Numbered from the stretch's first letter, positions 44,557 to 54,967 are shown. The stretch: 64,000 nucleotides of DNA from Paraferrimonas sp. SM1919 (GCF_010993985.1 NZ_WINH01000007.1:101658-165657), one strand, 5' to 3'. Notes: generated by a model from the letters alone, not told the origin. Numbers and translations are program-made.

Positions 44557-47500
44557 TTAGCCTTTGGGGACGGTAATGACAATGGGGGCACCAGCATAAA
44601 GACGAGCTTTGCCTTGATAAATACTATCCTTTAAGTCAGGTAATTCAATTTTCACAAAACTGCTCTTACCTTTATTGACAATATGTACGTTTTCTCCCGC
44701 AAATGTATGAATTCCGGCAACTTGATATTGATAGTTGCCCGCCTGCAATGGGATTGGCAAACTAATATTCAACTCAGATAAATTAACGTCGTGGTTAGGA
44801 TCACTGATGGTAATTTGGTAATGACTCCCTTTATCTGCATATTGCACCAGCGCGGCAGCATCGGTGCTGATTTTACCTTGCTTACCCAAGTTCACTTTTG
44901 TTGCTTGCATGGTGGTTAGCTGCACAAGTTGTTGGGCGTTATCTATGATTGCATGGTAATGGCCTAGTTGCTGCTTAACTGTCACATCCTTTAGATACTG
45001 TTGTAATGCAGCATCCATTTCGTCTTGGCTAATATTAGCCAACATCACATAGTGATAGCTATCTTCTTTCTTACCAGTAGGGTTTTCGCCATGGTCGAGA
45101 GCCAATAAGAAGTTGTGTGGGTTACTAAAGTAGCTGCTTTCGCGGCGGCGTAGCTGATCAAGCTTTTCAGGCTTAGGATCGGTTGTGTTAATTTGAGAAC
45201 CGGTTTTCACAAACAGTTGTTGCGGCTTGTTAGGGATAATCAGATAGCCCTTTTGCTTATGGTAAACCCAACTTGGCTTGCTCACGGTAAAGGTTTTATT
45301 GTGGTGACCGAACTCTAAAAATGACTTCTCGCCATCAATATTAAAGAATATAGGTTCGCGTTGTTCGGCTTGTTCTATGGTGGTGATAATGGCTTGGTCA
45401 TCACCTTTTGCTACTCTTTTTACCCCATCACCAAAGGCAATAGCACGATTGCCACTAAAGAAATAAGACTTGTTGGCATTGGCGGTGTTGTAGGGGGCTT
45501 TAGGTTTATGCTGGTAAAACCCTAAGGCATATTCGCCATCACTGCTAACACTTGATAATGAATTTAATCCCGAGCCTGCCGCGTATGAGCCGCCTTTTTG
45601 AGGAAATGGCGTATTGCGCCACTCTTCGGTGACTCCTGGTACCGCATGGAAATCCCAATTTAAGCGAACATCTTGACGATACTCGCTGCCATCAACTTTT
45701 AGCTGCAATACGCCAGCACCTAGGTGCCAGGTTTTACGGACACTAGAGAAATCCTCGGCCCCCATGGTGCGGTTAGATTTAAATTTAAGAGAGTAAAAGA
45801 AGTCATTATCATCATCTTGACGGCGATGGACTAAATAATCGCCGTTAAAGAAGGCGCGAGTAGTGCTGTAACGGTTAATGCCTTTTTTAGCACGTTGAGC
45901 AAAATCAATGGCTTGTTGTTCATTATAGACTTTGGTTGACGGGGCTTTATTGGCTAATAAAATGCCTAAGTCCCTAGCCAAGTTGCGATTTACCCAACGG
46001 GTTTGGTCATCCATTGAACTGCGACCTGCTGTAACAAAGTCAATGGCGCCCTTATAGATCATTGCTTGGTACGCATAGTTGTAGCGGTCAATTACAAATT
46101 GGTAGTTTTCATCTTTAAGAGGGATAGCGGTATCTTTAAACAGACCTGTGGCATAGCGCACCTTCATCATCCACTCATAACCATAGGATGTCATGGCCAA
46201 ATCTGAGCCTGCACCATTTTTCTCAGCACTGCCAAGGTGGTGACTGGCAGTGCCATCTGGATTAAAACCAGATTGAATAAACTGCTTAGATGGAATGCTA
46301 AACAGATTACTCCAGTGGTGTAAGTCTTGGACTACCCCCCGTGGAGACCAGTTTTTGGCAAATGTTTTTCCTTCGAATGGTGTGCCATCATAAAAATCGT
46401 CATACCAATAAGGCACATAGGTCATCGGGCGGTTATAGTCGGCAAAGATAATAGGTAGGGCAAATAAGCTTCGAATACGGTGGCCGATATTAGCATCTGA
46501 CCATGCTCCTTGGGAGGTTGATGATGCTATCTGGCCCCAACGTTGATTAGGATCATCCATCGCTCGCCTCGGTTCAACAATGGCAAAATGGGTCTGAAAT
46601 ACCCTTAATAAGGCATCATGTGCAGCCTTAGCATCGTGATCACCATTATCAATATCAGCCAGCATTTGAGGTGCTAGATGGACTGCTGGAACCACTAAAG
46701 CTTCACTAAGGTCCCATTGATGGGTTAATAGGCTCCAACTCATGGCCTTAATCGGTGCTTGATGTAACAGAGCAAAGCCATCTCCAAGGTGTTTACCTAA
46801 AGGCTTGCCATCGACTAAAAAGTCTTCTGGGTAAACAGGTATGGCGTTGGCAAATGCCGTTATTGCTTTATATAAAGCCTTTTTTAATTTGGGATCCTGT
46901 TTGTATTTTGCATCGATGGCATACATTCGACCTAAGCCACCAATGGTTTTGGCAGTATCGATTAAGTCCACTTCCCATTTGACTTTTTTGGCTTGGGCGC
47001 GTTCTTCTGCTGACAATTCAATACTACCGCCCTGTTGATTGGCACTGTAATTGAGGTGTGGGTTAGGGCCATAAATTTTGGTATCTGCAAACTGACCATC
47101 ATTACTAAGCAGTTGCTCTATGTAATCGGCGGTCTGTTGCTGACTAAACTTTTTACGCCCCCAGAGATGAGATTCACCTAACGATACATCGGCATAATAG
47201 CTTTGCATCGATTGCCAAAGGGTCTGCTGGACTACGTTAATGGTGATTTGCTGAGTGGTTAGTGTTTTATCGCCATCCTTTAATGCCACCGTTAGCTGAT
47301 AATTGCACGCCAGTTCAGGCGTCTTTTTACCCTCTTTTACTGTTAATTGACCAAAGATGCGGCCTTTATGATCGGTAATAGTGTCAATTTTGAAAGGGGT
47401 ATTATTTAAGCCAATAATGTCAAATTGATAAGTTGTAGATGCTTGGTTGAGGTGGGCAGTTTTGTTGGATTTTATATTAACCTTACCTAAAACTTTACTA

Positions 47501-47616
47501 CCGGCATTGGCATTGGTTGGGATATCAAAATAGTCAGAGAAAATGGTTTCTGCGGATACTTGCAAGCTTAAACAGACGCTTAATGCAAGAGAGACGGTTA
47601 ATTTTGCAAACATCAT
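44557..47616 (-). CDS. Polysaccharide lyase family 8-like protein (chondroitin/hyaluronan lyase type)
   Basis: A 1019-residue secreted protein with signal peptide MMFAKLTVSLALSVCLSLQV (cut near SAE). After ~140 residues of beta domain comes an alpha/alpha toroid with SGFNPDGTASHHLGS, then the PL8-type central beta region (RAFFNGDYLVHRRQDD, LNWDFHAVPGVTEEW) and a C-terminal beta domain including SYHYVMLANIS. These correspond in order to chondroitin AC and ABC lyase segments (from memory). PL8 enzymes cleave uronic acid glycans by beta-elimination using Asn, His, Tyr and Arg. The substrate cannot be read from sequence; chondroitin or hyaluronan types are most likely. Divergent from a heparinase II/III gene. 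Confidence 0.78.
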   Translation of the reverse strand: MMFAKLTVSLALSVCLSLQVSAETIFSDYFDIPTNANAGSKVLGKVNIKSNKTAHLNQASTTYQFDIIGLNNTPFKIDTITDHKGRIFGQLTVKEGKKTPELACNYQLTVALKDGDKTLTTQQITINVVQQTLWQSMQSYYADVSLGESHLWGRKKFSQQQTADYIEQLLSNDGQFADTKIYGPNPHLNYSANQQGGSIELSAEERAQAKKVKWEVDLIDTAKTIGGLGRMYAIDAKYKQDPKLKKALYKAITAFANAIPVYPEDFLVDGKPLGKHLGDGFALLHQAPIKAMSWSLLTHQWDLSEALVVPAVHLAPQMLADIDNGDHDAKAAHDALLRVFQTHFAIVEPRRAMDDPNQRWGQIASSTSQGAWSDANIGHRIRSLFALPIIFADYNRPMTYVPYWYDDFYDGTPFEGKTFAKNWSPRGVVQDLHHWSNLFSIPSKQFIQSGFNPDGTASHHLGSAEKNGAGSDLAMTSYGYEWMMKVRYATGLFKDTAIPLKDENYQFVIDRYNYAYQAMIYKGAIDFVTAGRSSMDDQTRWVNRNLARDLGILLANKAPSTKVYNEQQAIDFAQRAKKGINRYSTTRAFFNGDYLVHRRQDDDNDFFYSLKFKSNRTMGAEDFSSVRKTWHLGAGVLQLKVDGSEYRQDVRLNWDFHAVPGVTEEWRNTPFPQKGGSYAAGSGLNSLSSVSSDGEYALGFYQHKPKAPYNTANANKSYFFSGNRAIAFGDGVKRVAKGDDQAIITTIEQAEQREPIFFNIDGEKSFLEFGHHNKTFTVSKPSWVYHKQKGYLIIPNKPQQLFVKTGSQINTTDPKPEKLDQLRRRESSYFSNPHNFLLALDHGENPTGKKEDSYHYVMLANISQDEMDAALQQYLKDVTVKQQLGHYHAIIDNAQQLVQLTTMQATKVNLGKQGKISTDAAALVQYADKGSHYQITISDPNHDVNLSELNISLPIPLQAGNYQYQVAGIHTFAGENVHIVNKGKSSFVKIELPDLKDSIYQGKARLYAGAPIVITVPKG

Positions 47617-47834
47617 TGTTGTTCATCCATGTCAGTAAGTTGCAAAAATTCTAACATGCCATTTTGTTGTAATTGTGTTGCTACTGGAACAATCTATCGG
47701 TTATTCGTTAAATAGTTTGAATATGGAACAGGCATTTTATCGAACTTTACAGCCATTAATTGGGTTGATTTACTTCGCTTATCTAATAAAAAACACTATC
47801 TAAATTTGATGGATTTACTGCCAAGGAAATGCTG

Positions 47835-50381
47835 ATGAAAACATTAATAGTAAAAACAGCAATCGCAGCAATTTTTTTTTGCCAAATAAATGGTTGTGCT
47901 GACACAACGACGAAACCACAAGTTGAGTTTGATAAGTTAAACGGCTTCCATGAAAAATACAGAACCAATGTTTATCCTAATCATCACCAAATTTTATTAA
48001 ATCCAAGTGCTTTTTTATGGCCTCAACCTCAACATGATGAACAACCAGAGTATCAAGTAGAAGTGCTCGATGTTTATGCCAATATTGTTGTTAAAAGTGA
48101 TTGGCTTAAGTGGGCAAGCTGGCGCCCGAGCACCCCTTTTGCAGAGGGACAGTACCAATGGTTTTTAAAAAAGCGTGATCGTTTTGGAACCGTTAGCGAA
48201 AGTGGGCCTTTTACCTTTCGTGTTGATGATAACATTGCACATTTTGCGCCACCAATCCAAACCCAAGAGCAGATAGCAGACAATCTGCCAGAGCATCCAC
48301 GCTTTTTTGGTTTAAATGGCAGTACTGAACAGTTCACTAAAAGGATCCCTCAAGCACTGCAGCAAACGATTTTGACCAATGCTGAACTTTTTTTAACACC
48401 TGAATCCAGAAAAGATCATTTTGCAGATGTGAATTATGGGTTGAAGCCCCACGAGATAAAACGTCAAAAAATTAATCGTGCCAAGATCTTGTTAAACCAC
48501 CTACGTTTAAAGGTGTTGTATTTATCCCAAGCTTATATGCTGACCAAAGAAGCTCGATACGCTCAAGCCGCCCGTGAAAAATATGACTTTTTCCAATCGA
48601 TAGATAAAGCCAATATTACCTTGAACGACTTTACTGCTGGGATGGCATTAGATACAGCTTTGTATCTTTTTGATGGTTTTTATGACCAATGGAGTGAACA
48701 AGAGAAAGCGCAATTAATTAGCTTCACCAGTAAAATTGCCGACAAGGAATTTCAGCATCACCAATATCGCTTAGAGTCGAACTTTTTTGATAATCATACG
48801 TGGCAAAAAGGCATTGCACTGTTGACTCGTGCGGCATTAATTTTAGGCAACCATGTACCTCAAGCTAATACCTGGATGCAATATGTTCAGACAGTATGGT
48901 CAACCAGAGCACCTGCAACAGGCTTCAATATGGATGGCGGTTGGGGTAATGGTAACAGTTATATGACAGCGAATATTGTGTCATTAATTCAAGTACCGAT
49001 GATTTTAAATAAGCTTAATGGTTTTGATTATCTGTCTCATCCTTGGTACCAAGCATTACCTCAGGCGATGGTAACCACCTATCAACCATTATCTTATTCA
49101 AATGGCTTTGGTGATGGACATGACTCTACGACCATGCCGATCTGGGTGCGTGGGCAATTAGCGGAATATATGGCACGAAGTCAGCAAAATGGTGTGATGA
49201 CATGGTACCGTGATGAGCTGGCGAAAGGCCCAAGAGGAAAGGCGCCAACAGAATATGTCGCAAACTCCAAGCATCCATTGGATTCTGAAGCGCATCAATG
49301 GTTGATTTCATCGATGGAGGCAGCCCTTCCTAAAGCAGTTGCGCCTAACTATCCCAATGCCGCGGTGTTTCCAAACACTGGAATTGTAAGTATGCATGAT
49401 GACATAGCTAAGGCTGCTGGCAATATTCATGTTGCATTTCGCTCATCACCATTTGGTACAGGAAGTCATACAACCAATAACCAAAATGCTTTTAATGTGA
49501 TTGTTAATGGTGAGCCATTATTTCTATCGAGCGGTTATTACACCAGTTTTTCAGATAAACACAATTTGCTGCACTATCGCCATACCCGTGGCCACAACAG
49601 TGTTTTAGTGAATGGTTTAGGGCAAGATATTGGTATGCATGCGGTAGGAGAAATTAAGCGCTTCGCCCATTCAGATTCGATAAGTTACACCATGGGAGAG
49701 GCTTCTTCGGCTTATCAGGGACGCCTAGAGGATCCTATGTGGATTAAAAAAATGGCTGAATCCGAAGTCGAATTTTCTATTGCAAATGGCTACGGTAAAA
49801 GCCCGCTTACCACCTTCGAACGTCACCTAATTAAGTTGGATAACGGAGTAATTATTAGCTTAGATGAATTAGCGGCATCAGAGCCTTCTGAGTTTAGTTG
49901 GTTGTTGCATACTCCCGGTCAATTTAGTCAGCAGCAAGATTATCTGCAAGCCCAGGTCAATAGCGCTTCTGCGAAAGTTTATCTGACTGCTTCTACCCCT
50001 TTAGCAATGACTATTACTGATAAATATCACGCACCAGCTGTTAATTGGTCCGGTAAAAAGAAAGATGGAAAATTAGTTACCTATAAGCCGCAACAGCATT
50101 TTACTGGAACCACATCTAAAGCCAATAAGGTGTATATTTTAGCAATGATTAACGTGGCAACCACAACCAGAAATGGCGTCGAGATCATCAATATTGAGCC
50201 CGACCATTGGCAAATAGGCAATTATCAATTGCACGTCAATTTAGATGAAAACAAAGCTTTATATCTCCAACTAGAAAATGCATCAGGTGATAAATTAACT
50301 TTGAAAGACAAGCAGTATGAATTGCTTAATCAACATAAACAGATTGCCATAAATACTTATAAACAGCATCATACTTTGTAA
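47835..50381 (+). CDS. Heparinase II/III-family polysaccharide lyase, lipoprotein
   Basis: An 848-residue protein. AAGGAAAT is best placed for the ATG at 47835; an ATG two codons earlier is possible. The signal peptide ends in a lipobox (CQINGC), so it is probably anchored in the outer membrane. Residues ~35-130 form a beta domain (DUF4962-like), ~150-480 an alpha/alpha toroid (FFDNHTWQKGIALLTRAALI, DGGWGNGNSYM), and ~510-800 a heparinase II/III beta-sheet domain with NAFNVIVNGEPLFLSSGYYT and HYRHTRGHNSVLVNG. Family members attack heparan, chondroitin or alginate. Divergent from the PL8-like gene, suggesting a small acidic-glycan locus. Confidence 0.82.
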   Translation: MKTLIVKTAIAAIFFCQINGCADTTTKPQVEFDKLNGFHEKYRTNVYPNHHQILLNPSAFLWPQPQHDEQPEYQVEVLDVYANIVVKSDWLKWASWRPSTPFAEGQYQWFLKKRDRFGTVSESGPFTFRVDDNIAHFAPPIQTQEQIADNLPEHPRFFGLNGSTEQFTKRIPQALQQTILTNAELFLTPESRKDHFADVNYGLKPHEIKRQKINRAKILLNHLRLKVLYLSQAYMLTKEARYAQAAREKYDFFQSIDKANITLNDFTAGMALDTALYLFDGFYDQWSEQEKAQLISFTSKIADKEFQHHQYRLESNFFDNHTWQKGIALLTRAALILGNHVPQANTWMQYVQTVWSTRAPATGFNMDGGWGNGNSYMTANIVSLIQVPMILNKLNGFDYLSHPWYQALPQAMVTTYQPLSYSNGFGDGHDSTTMPIWVRGQLAEYMARSQQNGVMTWYRDELAKGPRGKAPTEYVANSKHPLDSEAHQWLISSMEAALPKAVAPNYPNAAVFPNTGIVSMHDDIAKAAGNIHVAFRSSPFGTGSHTTNNQNAFNVIVNGEPLFLSSGYYTSFSDKHNLLHYRHTRGHNSVLVNGLGQDIGMHAVGEIKRFAHSDSISYTMGEASSAYQGRLEDPMWIKKMAESEVEFSIANGYGKSPLTTFERHLIKLDNGVIISLDELAASEPSEFSWLLHTPGQFSQQQDYLQAQVNSASAKVYLTASTPLAMTITDKYHAPAVNWSGKKKDGKLVTYKPQQHFTGTTSKANKVYILAMINVATTTRNGVEIINIEPDHWQIGNYQLHVNLDENKALYLQLENASGDKLTLKDKQYELLNQHKQIAINTYKQHHTL

Positions 50382-50448
50382 TCTTGAAGAATTAACATTT
50401 GTTGTGTATTTCTTGGTTATCGTATTGGTTAATTTTAAAGGAATAGAC

Positions 50449-51912
50449 ATGGAACAATTAGCAAGAACGATGTTTGAGTGGAGTGCTTTGTTACTGGTAT
50501 TCGTTATTGGTTTAGGTTTAGCAGCATTGTTAATTATGTATGTTGTTGATGTAACACAAACTACCCATGCAATTAGGCGAAATTACCCTGTAGTTGGACG
50601 TTTTAGGTATTGGTTCGAGCATTTAGGGGAGTTTTTTAGACAATATTTCTTTGCTCAAGATAGAGAAGAGTTGCCTTTTAATCGTGCTGAACGTTCATGG
50701 GCATACCGAGCGGCCAAAGGTGTTGATACCACATTAGCATTCGGCTCCACCCGATTAATAAATAGACCGGGTGATGTTATTTTTTTAAATTCGGCTTTCC
50801 CGATACTAAAAGAAAATACCCAAAATCCAGCACAAGTGGTATTTGGAGAGCAAAGTTGTCAGCAACCATATCAAACCAATTCAATTATTCATATATCCGG
50901 TATGAGTTTTGGTGCGTTATCAAAGCCGGCATTACAAGCGTTATCCTACGGTGCTAAGCAGGCTGGGATCTGGATGAATACGGGAGAAGGGGGATTAACA
51001 CCTTACCATTTAGCTTCTGGCTGTGATCTGGTATTTCAAATTGGTACGGCAAAGTATGGCGTGAGAAACAAACAAGGACAATTATGTGCGGAAAAGCTCA
51101 AACAGGTTGCCGCCCATCAACAGGTAAAGATGTTCGAGATAAAACTTTCTCAAGGGGCTAAACCCGGTAAGGGGGGGATTTTACCTGGCCATAAAGTTAC
51201 CGCTGAAATTGCAGCCATAAGGGGCATTGAACAAGGCAAAGACTCAATAAGTCCCAATGCCCATCCTGAAATAAAATCCGTTACCGATTTATTGGATATG
51301 ATAAACATGGTGAGGGAGTTAACGGCAAAGCCTGTAGGTATTAAATTGGTATTAGGTCAAAGTGACTTTTTACATGATTTATTCACACAAATTAATACCA
51401 AAGGTCAGCAGTGTGCGCCTGATTTTATCACTCTTGATAGTGCCGATGGCGGCACAGGAGCGGCGCCACAACCGTTATTGGATTATGTTGGCTTGCCAAT
51501 CACAGAAAGTTTGCCTTTAGTTGTTCATTTGCTTCAACGCTACCAGCTCAAAGATAGAATTAAAGTGATAACGTCTGGCAAACTGATCACACCAGGCAAG
51601 GTCGCATGGGCACTCGCAATGGGTGCTGATGCCATTACCTCTGCTAGGGGCTTTATGTTTGCTCTGGGCTGCATCCAAGCACTGCAGTGCAATAAGAATA
51701 CCTGCCCGACGGGAATTACCACTCATGATAAAAGTCTGCAAAGGGGATTAGTGGCAAAAGATAAGTCCATACGAGTGGCTCAATATGCTAACCAGTTACA
51801 CCAAAGTGTGGCTATGATTGCTCACTCTTGTGGGGTTGCCCATGCAAGATTATTAAGTACAAAGCATATAAGAATAATTGATGCACAGGGGCGAAGTAGG
51901 GAGTTGATATAG
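50449..51912 (+). CDS. Membrane-anchored FMN-binding glutamate synthase-like protein
   Basis: The start at 50449 (AAAGGA upstream) gives 487 residues: one or two N-terminal helices (~9-35, SALLLVFVIGLGLAALLIMY), then the glutamate synthase large-subunit FMN barrel (ISGMSFGALSKPALQALS, GEGGLTPYHL, DSADGGTGAAPQPLLDYVG). The iron-sulfur motif C-x5-C-x4-C in CIQALQCNKNTCPTG is intact. The amidotransferase domain is absent, so it is not a full GltB. Such stand-alone proteins are common and their substrate is uncertain. It is 67 bases after the heparinase gene on the same strand. Confidence 0.88.
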   Translation: MEQLARTMFEWSALLLVFVIGLGLAALLIMYVVDVTQTTHAIRRNYPVVGRFRYWFEHLGEFFRQYFFAQDREELPFNRAERSWAYRAAKGVDTTLAFGSTRLINRPGDVIFLNSAFPILKENTQNPAQVVFGEQSCQQPYQTNSIIHISGMSFGALSKPALQALSYGAKQAGIWMNTGEGGLTPYHLASGCDLVFQIGTAKYGVRNKQGQLCAEKLKQVAAHQQVKMFEIKLSQGAKPGKGGILPGHKVTAEIAAIRGIEQGKDSISPNAHPEIKSVTDLLDMINMVRELTAKPVGIKLVLGQSDFLHDLFTQINTKGQQCAPDFITLDSADGGTGAAPQPLLDYVGLPITESLPLVVHLLQRYQLKDRIKVITSGKLITPGKVAWALAMGADAITSARGFMFALGCIQALQCNKNTCPTGITTHDKSLQRGLVAKDKSIRVAQYANQLHQSVAMIAHSCGVAHARLLSTKHIRIIDAQGRSRELI

Positions 51913-51991
51913 CTGTATTTGATCACTGACATAGGTGTTTGAAATCCTTCAAGTTAGACTGGACATACCAGTTGGTTGCCAATTTAACTAA

Positions 51992-52738
51992 ATGAAAATC
52001 CATCAGTTATCAGGTTATATTCAAAATATATATTTAGCGGTATATGCTGACAAAATAATGCTTTTAGACGGCTGTAGTAAGACTGACCTAGGGTTAATAG
52101 AGCACTACATTGTGGCTCAATTACAGCGCCCAATCACAGATCTAAAGGTCGTTGTTGTCACCCATATGCATCCAGATCATGCAGGAGCCGCTAATAGCCT
52201 AAAAAAACGTTTTGGCTGTAAGCTGGTTACCGGCTCAGCCAAGGGGCATTGGTACAGTGGCTGGGATGGCTGGATCATGTTTGTAACCGATGTCGTATTA
52301 GGGCAGTGGGTTGCAGCAAGATTGGGCAAAACCAAGCGCTCTCTATGGTTTTGGCCTCGTCCCAATAGTGACTATAAACTCAACGATGGCGAGTTAATAC
52401 CAGATTTCGAAGACTGGCAAGTGATTGATACCCAAGGCCATACAGACAGAGATATCTCGTTATTTCATATCCCAACCAAGACCGTATATGTGGCTGACTT
52501 AGCGGTAAAAGTAAAAGATAAAATTATTCCTCCATTCCCGATTTTCTACCCCAACCGTTACGCCAGTTCACTGGCGAAAGTGGAAGCATTAAAGCCAAAA
52601 CGGGTGATCCTAGCCCATGGCGGTGATGTGCAAATTAGCCATGAAGAGTATTTGTATCTAGTGAGTAAAGCCCCGAAAAAGCCCACAACCCATTGGCGGG
52701 TGACCAAGGCTAAGCTTAAAAAGTTACTATTTTGGTAA
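51992..52738 (+). CDS. MBL-fold metallohydrolase
   Basis: A 248-residue cytoplasmic metallo-beta-lactamase-fold hydrolase of the glyoxalase II-like type, unrelated in function to the lactamase at 60356. The metal motif is H58-x-H60-x-D62-H63 (VTHMHPDHAGAA), with later ligands in DTQGHTDRDIS, VADLAVK and LAHGGDVQ. An aromatic insert (GHWYSGWDGW) follows the first motif. The substrate is unknown. It is 80 bases after the glutamate synthase-like gene, on the same strand. Confidence 0.88.
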   Translation: MKIHQLSGYIQNIYLAVYADKIMLLDGCSKTDLGLIEHYIVAQLQRPITDLKVVVVTHMHPDHAGAANSLKKRFGCKLVTGSAKGHWYSGWDGWIMFVTDVVLGQWVAARLGKTKRSLWFWPRPNSDYKLNDGELIPDFEDWQVIDTQGHTDRDISLFHIPTKTVYVADLAVKVKDKIIPPFPIFYPNRYASSLAKVEALKPKRVILAHGGDVQISHEEYLYLVSKAPKKPTTHWRVTKAKLKKLLFW

Positions 52739-52796
52739 ATTGCATTAGCTCTATGCAATTGCTAATCTGGGGAAGTCAAACAGTAAGGATACTTCA

Positions 52797-53324
52797 ATGA
52801 CTGAAGTGGATTATAAAAACTACAGCCTTGATGAGTTGTTAGAAAGCAGAGAAAGTATTGATAGGGAGCGCTTTCCTGAGCGCGCCGCTTTAATTGATAA
52901 TTTAATTCTAGAAAAAGCCATCCCCCGGCTTGATTCGGCCGAGTTAAAAGAATTGAAAACTAGGGCTGAGTCTGAGGACTACCAAAAACTACCGCCACTA
53001 ATTAAGGCTATTTCTGAATTGGCGTCCGCAGTGGTGTTTGTTCTAGTGGGGATAACTTTTTTTAGTGAAAGTATCGATTTTATCGTCACTATCTTATATG
53101 GCTCTTTTGTTTTGGTTTCTTTGGTTTCTGGATTTTATCACTTGAAGCAACACTTCTTTCAAAGAAAGCCTGAGCAAACGCTATCTAATAAACAGTTTTC
53201 AAACATTGAAAGCCCACGAGCAACCACTCAGGCAATTAAAGTTGAAACAAGGTCATGCGCTAATTGTGATGCTGAGGTTTCGATGAGCGTTACTTACTGT
53301 ATGTATTGTGGCAAGAAAGCGTAG
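52797..53324 (+). CDS. Zinc-ribbon membrane protein, hypothetical
   Basis: A 175-residue protein not assigned to a family. The N-terminal ~70 residues are acidic and helical. Two hydrophobic segments (~79-95 and ~100-117; ASAVVFVLVGITFF and FIVTILYGSFVLVSLVSGF) form a hairpin in the membrane. The C-terminus is a zinc ribbon of the CxxC...CxxC type (SCANCDAEVS and YCMYCGKKA). AAGGATAC precedes the start. No partner is evident. Confidence 0.75.
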   Translation: MTEVDYKNYSLDELLESRESIDRERFPERAALIDNLILEKAIPRLDSAELKELKTRAESEDYQKLPPLIKAISELASAVVFVLVGITFFSESIDFIVTILYGSFVLVSLVSGFYHLKQHFFQRKPEQTLSNKQFSNIESPRATTQAIKVETRSCANCDAEVSMSVTYCMYCGKKA

Positions 53325-53378
53325 CTGGGAAATCGATCATCACACAGTATTAATTGCTCATTGAAAGTCTGCAAGCAT

Positions 53379-53552
53379 AGCTAAGTGAGAGAAGGCGGTG
53401 ACAAAAGTTTCGGGCAAACTTTTGAACAGCTTTAGCTGGCTCGAAAGGCAAAATACAGGGATGTATTTAATTATTTTCTAAGGCTGGGGACGCGTTAAAG
53501 GAAGTGAAGCCAACGCAGTTATCGCCAAGCTGTGGATGCCTTCACATAGCTT
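53379..53552. ncRNA. Dispersed structured repeat, copy 1
   Basis: This gene-free stretch folds strongly. It holds CAAAAGTTT/AAACTTTTG (53402-53424, loop CGGGC) and AAATAC/GTATTT around the hexaloop AGGGAT (53451-53468). The latter contains ATACAGGGATGT, a full match to the CsrA SELEX consensus RUACARGGAUGU as I remember it. The outer ends (AGCTAAGTGAG...GGC and GCCTTCACATAGCT) also pair imperfectly. A related arrangement with different stem bases occurs on the minus strand at 59020-59145. Confidence 0.5.
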
Positions 53553-53557
53553 TTTAG

Positions 53558-53977
53558 TTATTCGCCCCAAAGGGTTTCAAAATAAGACTCAATGATTAGT
53601 ACAGCCGATACCGAATCAATCTGATCTTTTTGTAGCTTTTTGAAACCACCCAATTCAAATAGACGGGCTTTGGCATCGGTGGTGGTTAGGCGCTCATCCT
53701 GCATAATGATAGGCACACCGAAACGGCCATGTAAGCGGTTAGCAAACTTTTTCGCGCGCTTAGTCAGCTCCTGCTCAGTACCATCCATATTCAATGGCAA
53801 ACCAATAATCAAAGATTCAGGCTGCCATTCTTTAATGGCTTTGCCGATTACATCCCAATTTGGAATGCCATCATTGGCTTTTACGGCCGCGAGTGGTGAA
53901 GCGGTGCCAGTGACCGTTTGTCCAACCGCAATACCAATACTTTTAGTGCCAAAATCAAAACCAAGATATGTTGCCAT
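53558..53977 (-). CDS. ruvX: RuvX/YqgF, RNase H-like nuclease
   Basis: A 139-residue RNase H-fold protein (YqgF), involved in pre-16S rRNA 5' end maturation and formerly called a Holliday junction resolvase. Motifs are [16 protein letters not shown] with the first catalytic Asp, [14 protein letters not shown], and [11 protein letters not shown] with the following DS(V)SAVLI. It begins one base inside the yqgE stop (TAATG), so it is coupled to yqgE, the standard pair. Confidence 0.96.
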   Translation of the reverse strand: MATYLGFDFGTKSIGIAVGQTVTGTASPLAAVKANDGIPNWDVIGKAIKEWQPESLIIGLPLNMDGTEQELTKRAKKFANRLHGRFGVPIIMQDERLTTTDAKARLFELGGFKKLQKDQIDSVSAVLIIESYFETLWGE

Positions 53978-54546
53978 TAAGCTCTACCTGTTTCGTTACT
54001 TAGGGTTGCTGGATCAATCCCAAGGGAGCGGGTTGCAGCTTGCCAACTTTTATTGATGTCTTGATTGAAAATAATATCAGCATCAGCTTTGACGGTTAGC
54101 CAAGTATTGTCTAATAGTTCCTGTTCTAGTTGACCTTCACTCCAGCCAGAATAGCCAAGGGCAATAATAAACTTCTCAGGAGAGTGTTCTTCACCCAGTG
54201 ATTGTAGAATATCTTTGGAGGTCGTAATACTTAACTCATCACTTAACTTAATTGTGGAATCCCAATTATTTTCCTTGGAATTATCATGCAATACAAAGCC
54301 ACGCTCTTGGCTGACGGGGCCACCAGCCATAACCTCTGGATTGTATTTTAGCTTAAATGATTCGTCTTTTAGCTTCATTTGTCTCAGCAGTGAATCTGAT
54401 TTTAGGCCAATAGGGTGGTTAACCACTAGCCCCATCGCCCCTTGGTCATCATGCTCAAAAATATAAACCACGGAACGCTTGAAATATGACTCATCTAGAC
54501 TTGGCATCGCAATGAGAAAATGATTACGTAGGGAGCGCATTTTCAT
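53977..54546 (-). CDS. yqgE: YqgE/AlgH family protein
   Basis: A 189-residue UPF0301 (AlgH) protein. Signatures are [45 protein letters not shown] and [16 protein letters not shown]. The biochemical role is unresolved. Two possible starts (M1 and M3) are close together. Four bases separate it from the yciH stop, so yciH-yqgE-ruvX are one transcript. Confidence 0.95.
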   Translation of the reverse strand: MKMRSLRNHFLIAMPSLDESYFKRSVVYIFEHDDQGAMGLVVNHPIGLKSDSLLRQMKLKDESFKLKYNPEVMAGGPVSQERGFVLHDNSKENNWDSTIKLSDELSITTSKDILQSLGEEHSPEKFIIALGYSGWSEGQLEQELLDNTWLTVKADADIIFNQDINKSWQAATRSLGIDPATLSNETGRA

Positions 54547-54549
54547 TAT

Positions 54550-54873
54550 TTAGCCCCCGGCAATTTTTACCAAAAACTTTTGCTTTTCTAGTAAAGCCTT
54601 GAGTTTTTCGCGATCATCGGTTTGAATTTCAATATTGAAGTCTTTAACCGTACCGCCACAGCCACATTGCTTTTTCAGGGTTTTACACAAATCTTTTAAG
54701 GCTTTATCTTCCAGGCCTAAACCTTCAATAATAACGACTCCTTTGCCTTTACGGCCTTTGGTCTCGCGTTTGAGTCGTACAACCCCATCGCCTTTTGGGG
54801 CTTGCTTAACGGCCTTGGGTTGTGAAATACGGCCGGAGTCGGTAGAAAAAACTAAAACATTATCGTTAGACAT
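54550..54873 (-). CDS. yciH: SUI1/eIF1-like translation factor YciH
   Basis: A 107-residue SUI1-domain protein resembling eukaryotic eIF1; it influences start-site fidelity on the ribosome. The core GKGVVIIEGLGLEDKALKDL, then KTLKKQCGCGGTVKD and the C-terminal strand are intact. In the usual Shewanella arrangement it precedes yqgE, as here. Confidence 0.93.
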   Translation of the reverse strand: MSNDNVLVFSTDSGRISQPKAVKQAPKGDGVVRLKRETKGRKGKGVVIIEGLGLEDKALKDLCKTLKKQCGCGGTVKDFNIEIQTDDREKLKALLEKQKFLVKIAGG

Positions 54874-54967
54874 GTTACGCCTTAATAGTGATTATCATGG
54901 TTAAGCTTAGTGTTGATTTTACTTGGCTTGGGGGTAATTACCAATATTTGTTGAAGACTTACTACTA

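Noticed and set aside
51992..52738. Second beta-lactamase
   Set aside because: It has HxHxDH as in glyoxalase II-type hydrolases, no signal peptide and no B1 cysteine ligand.
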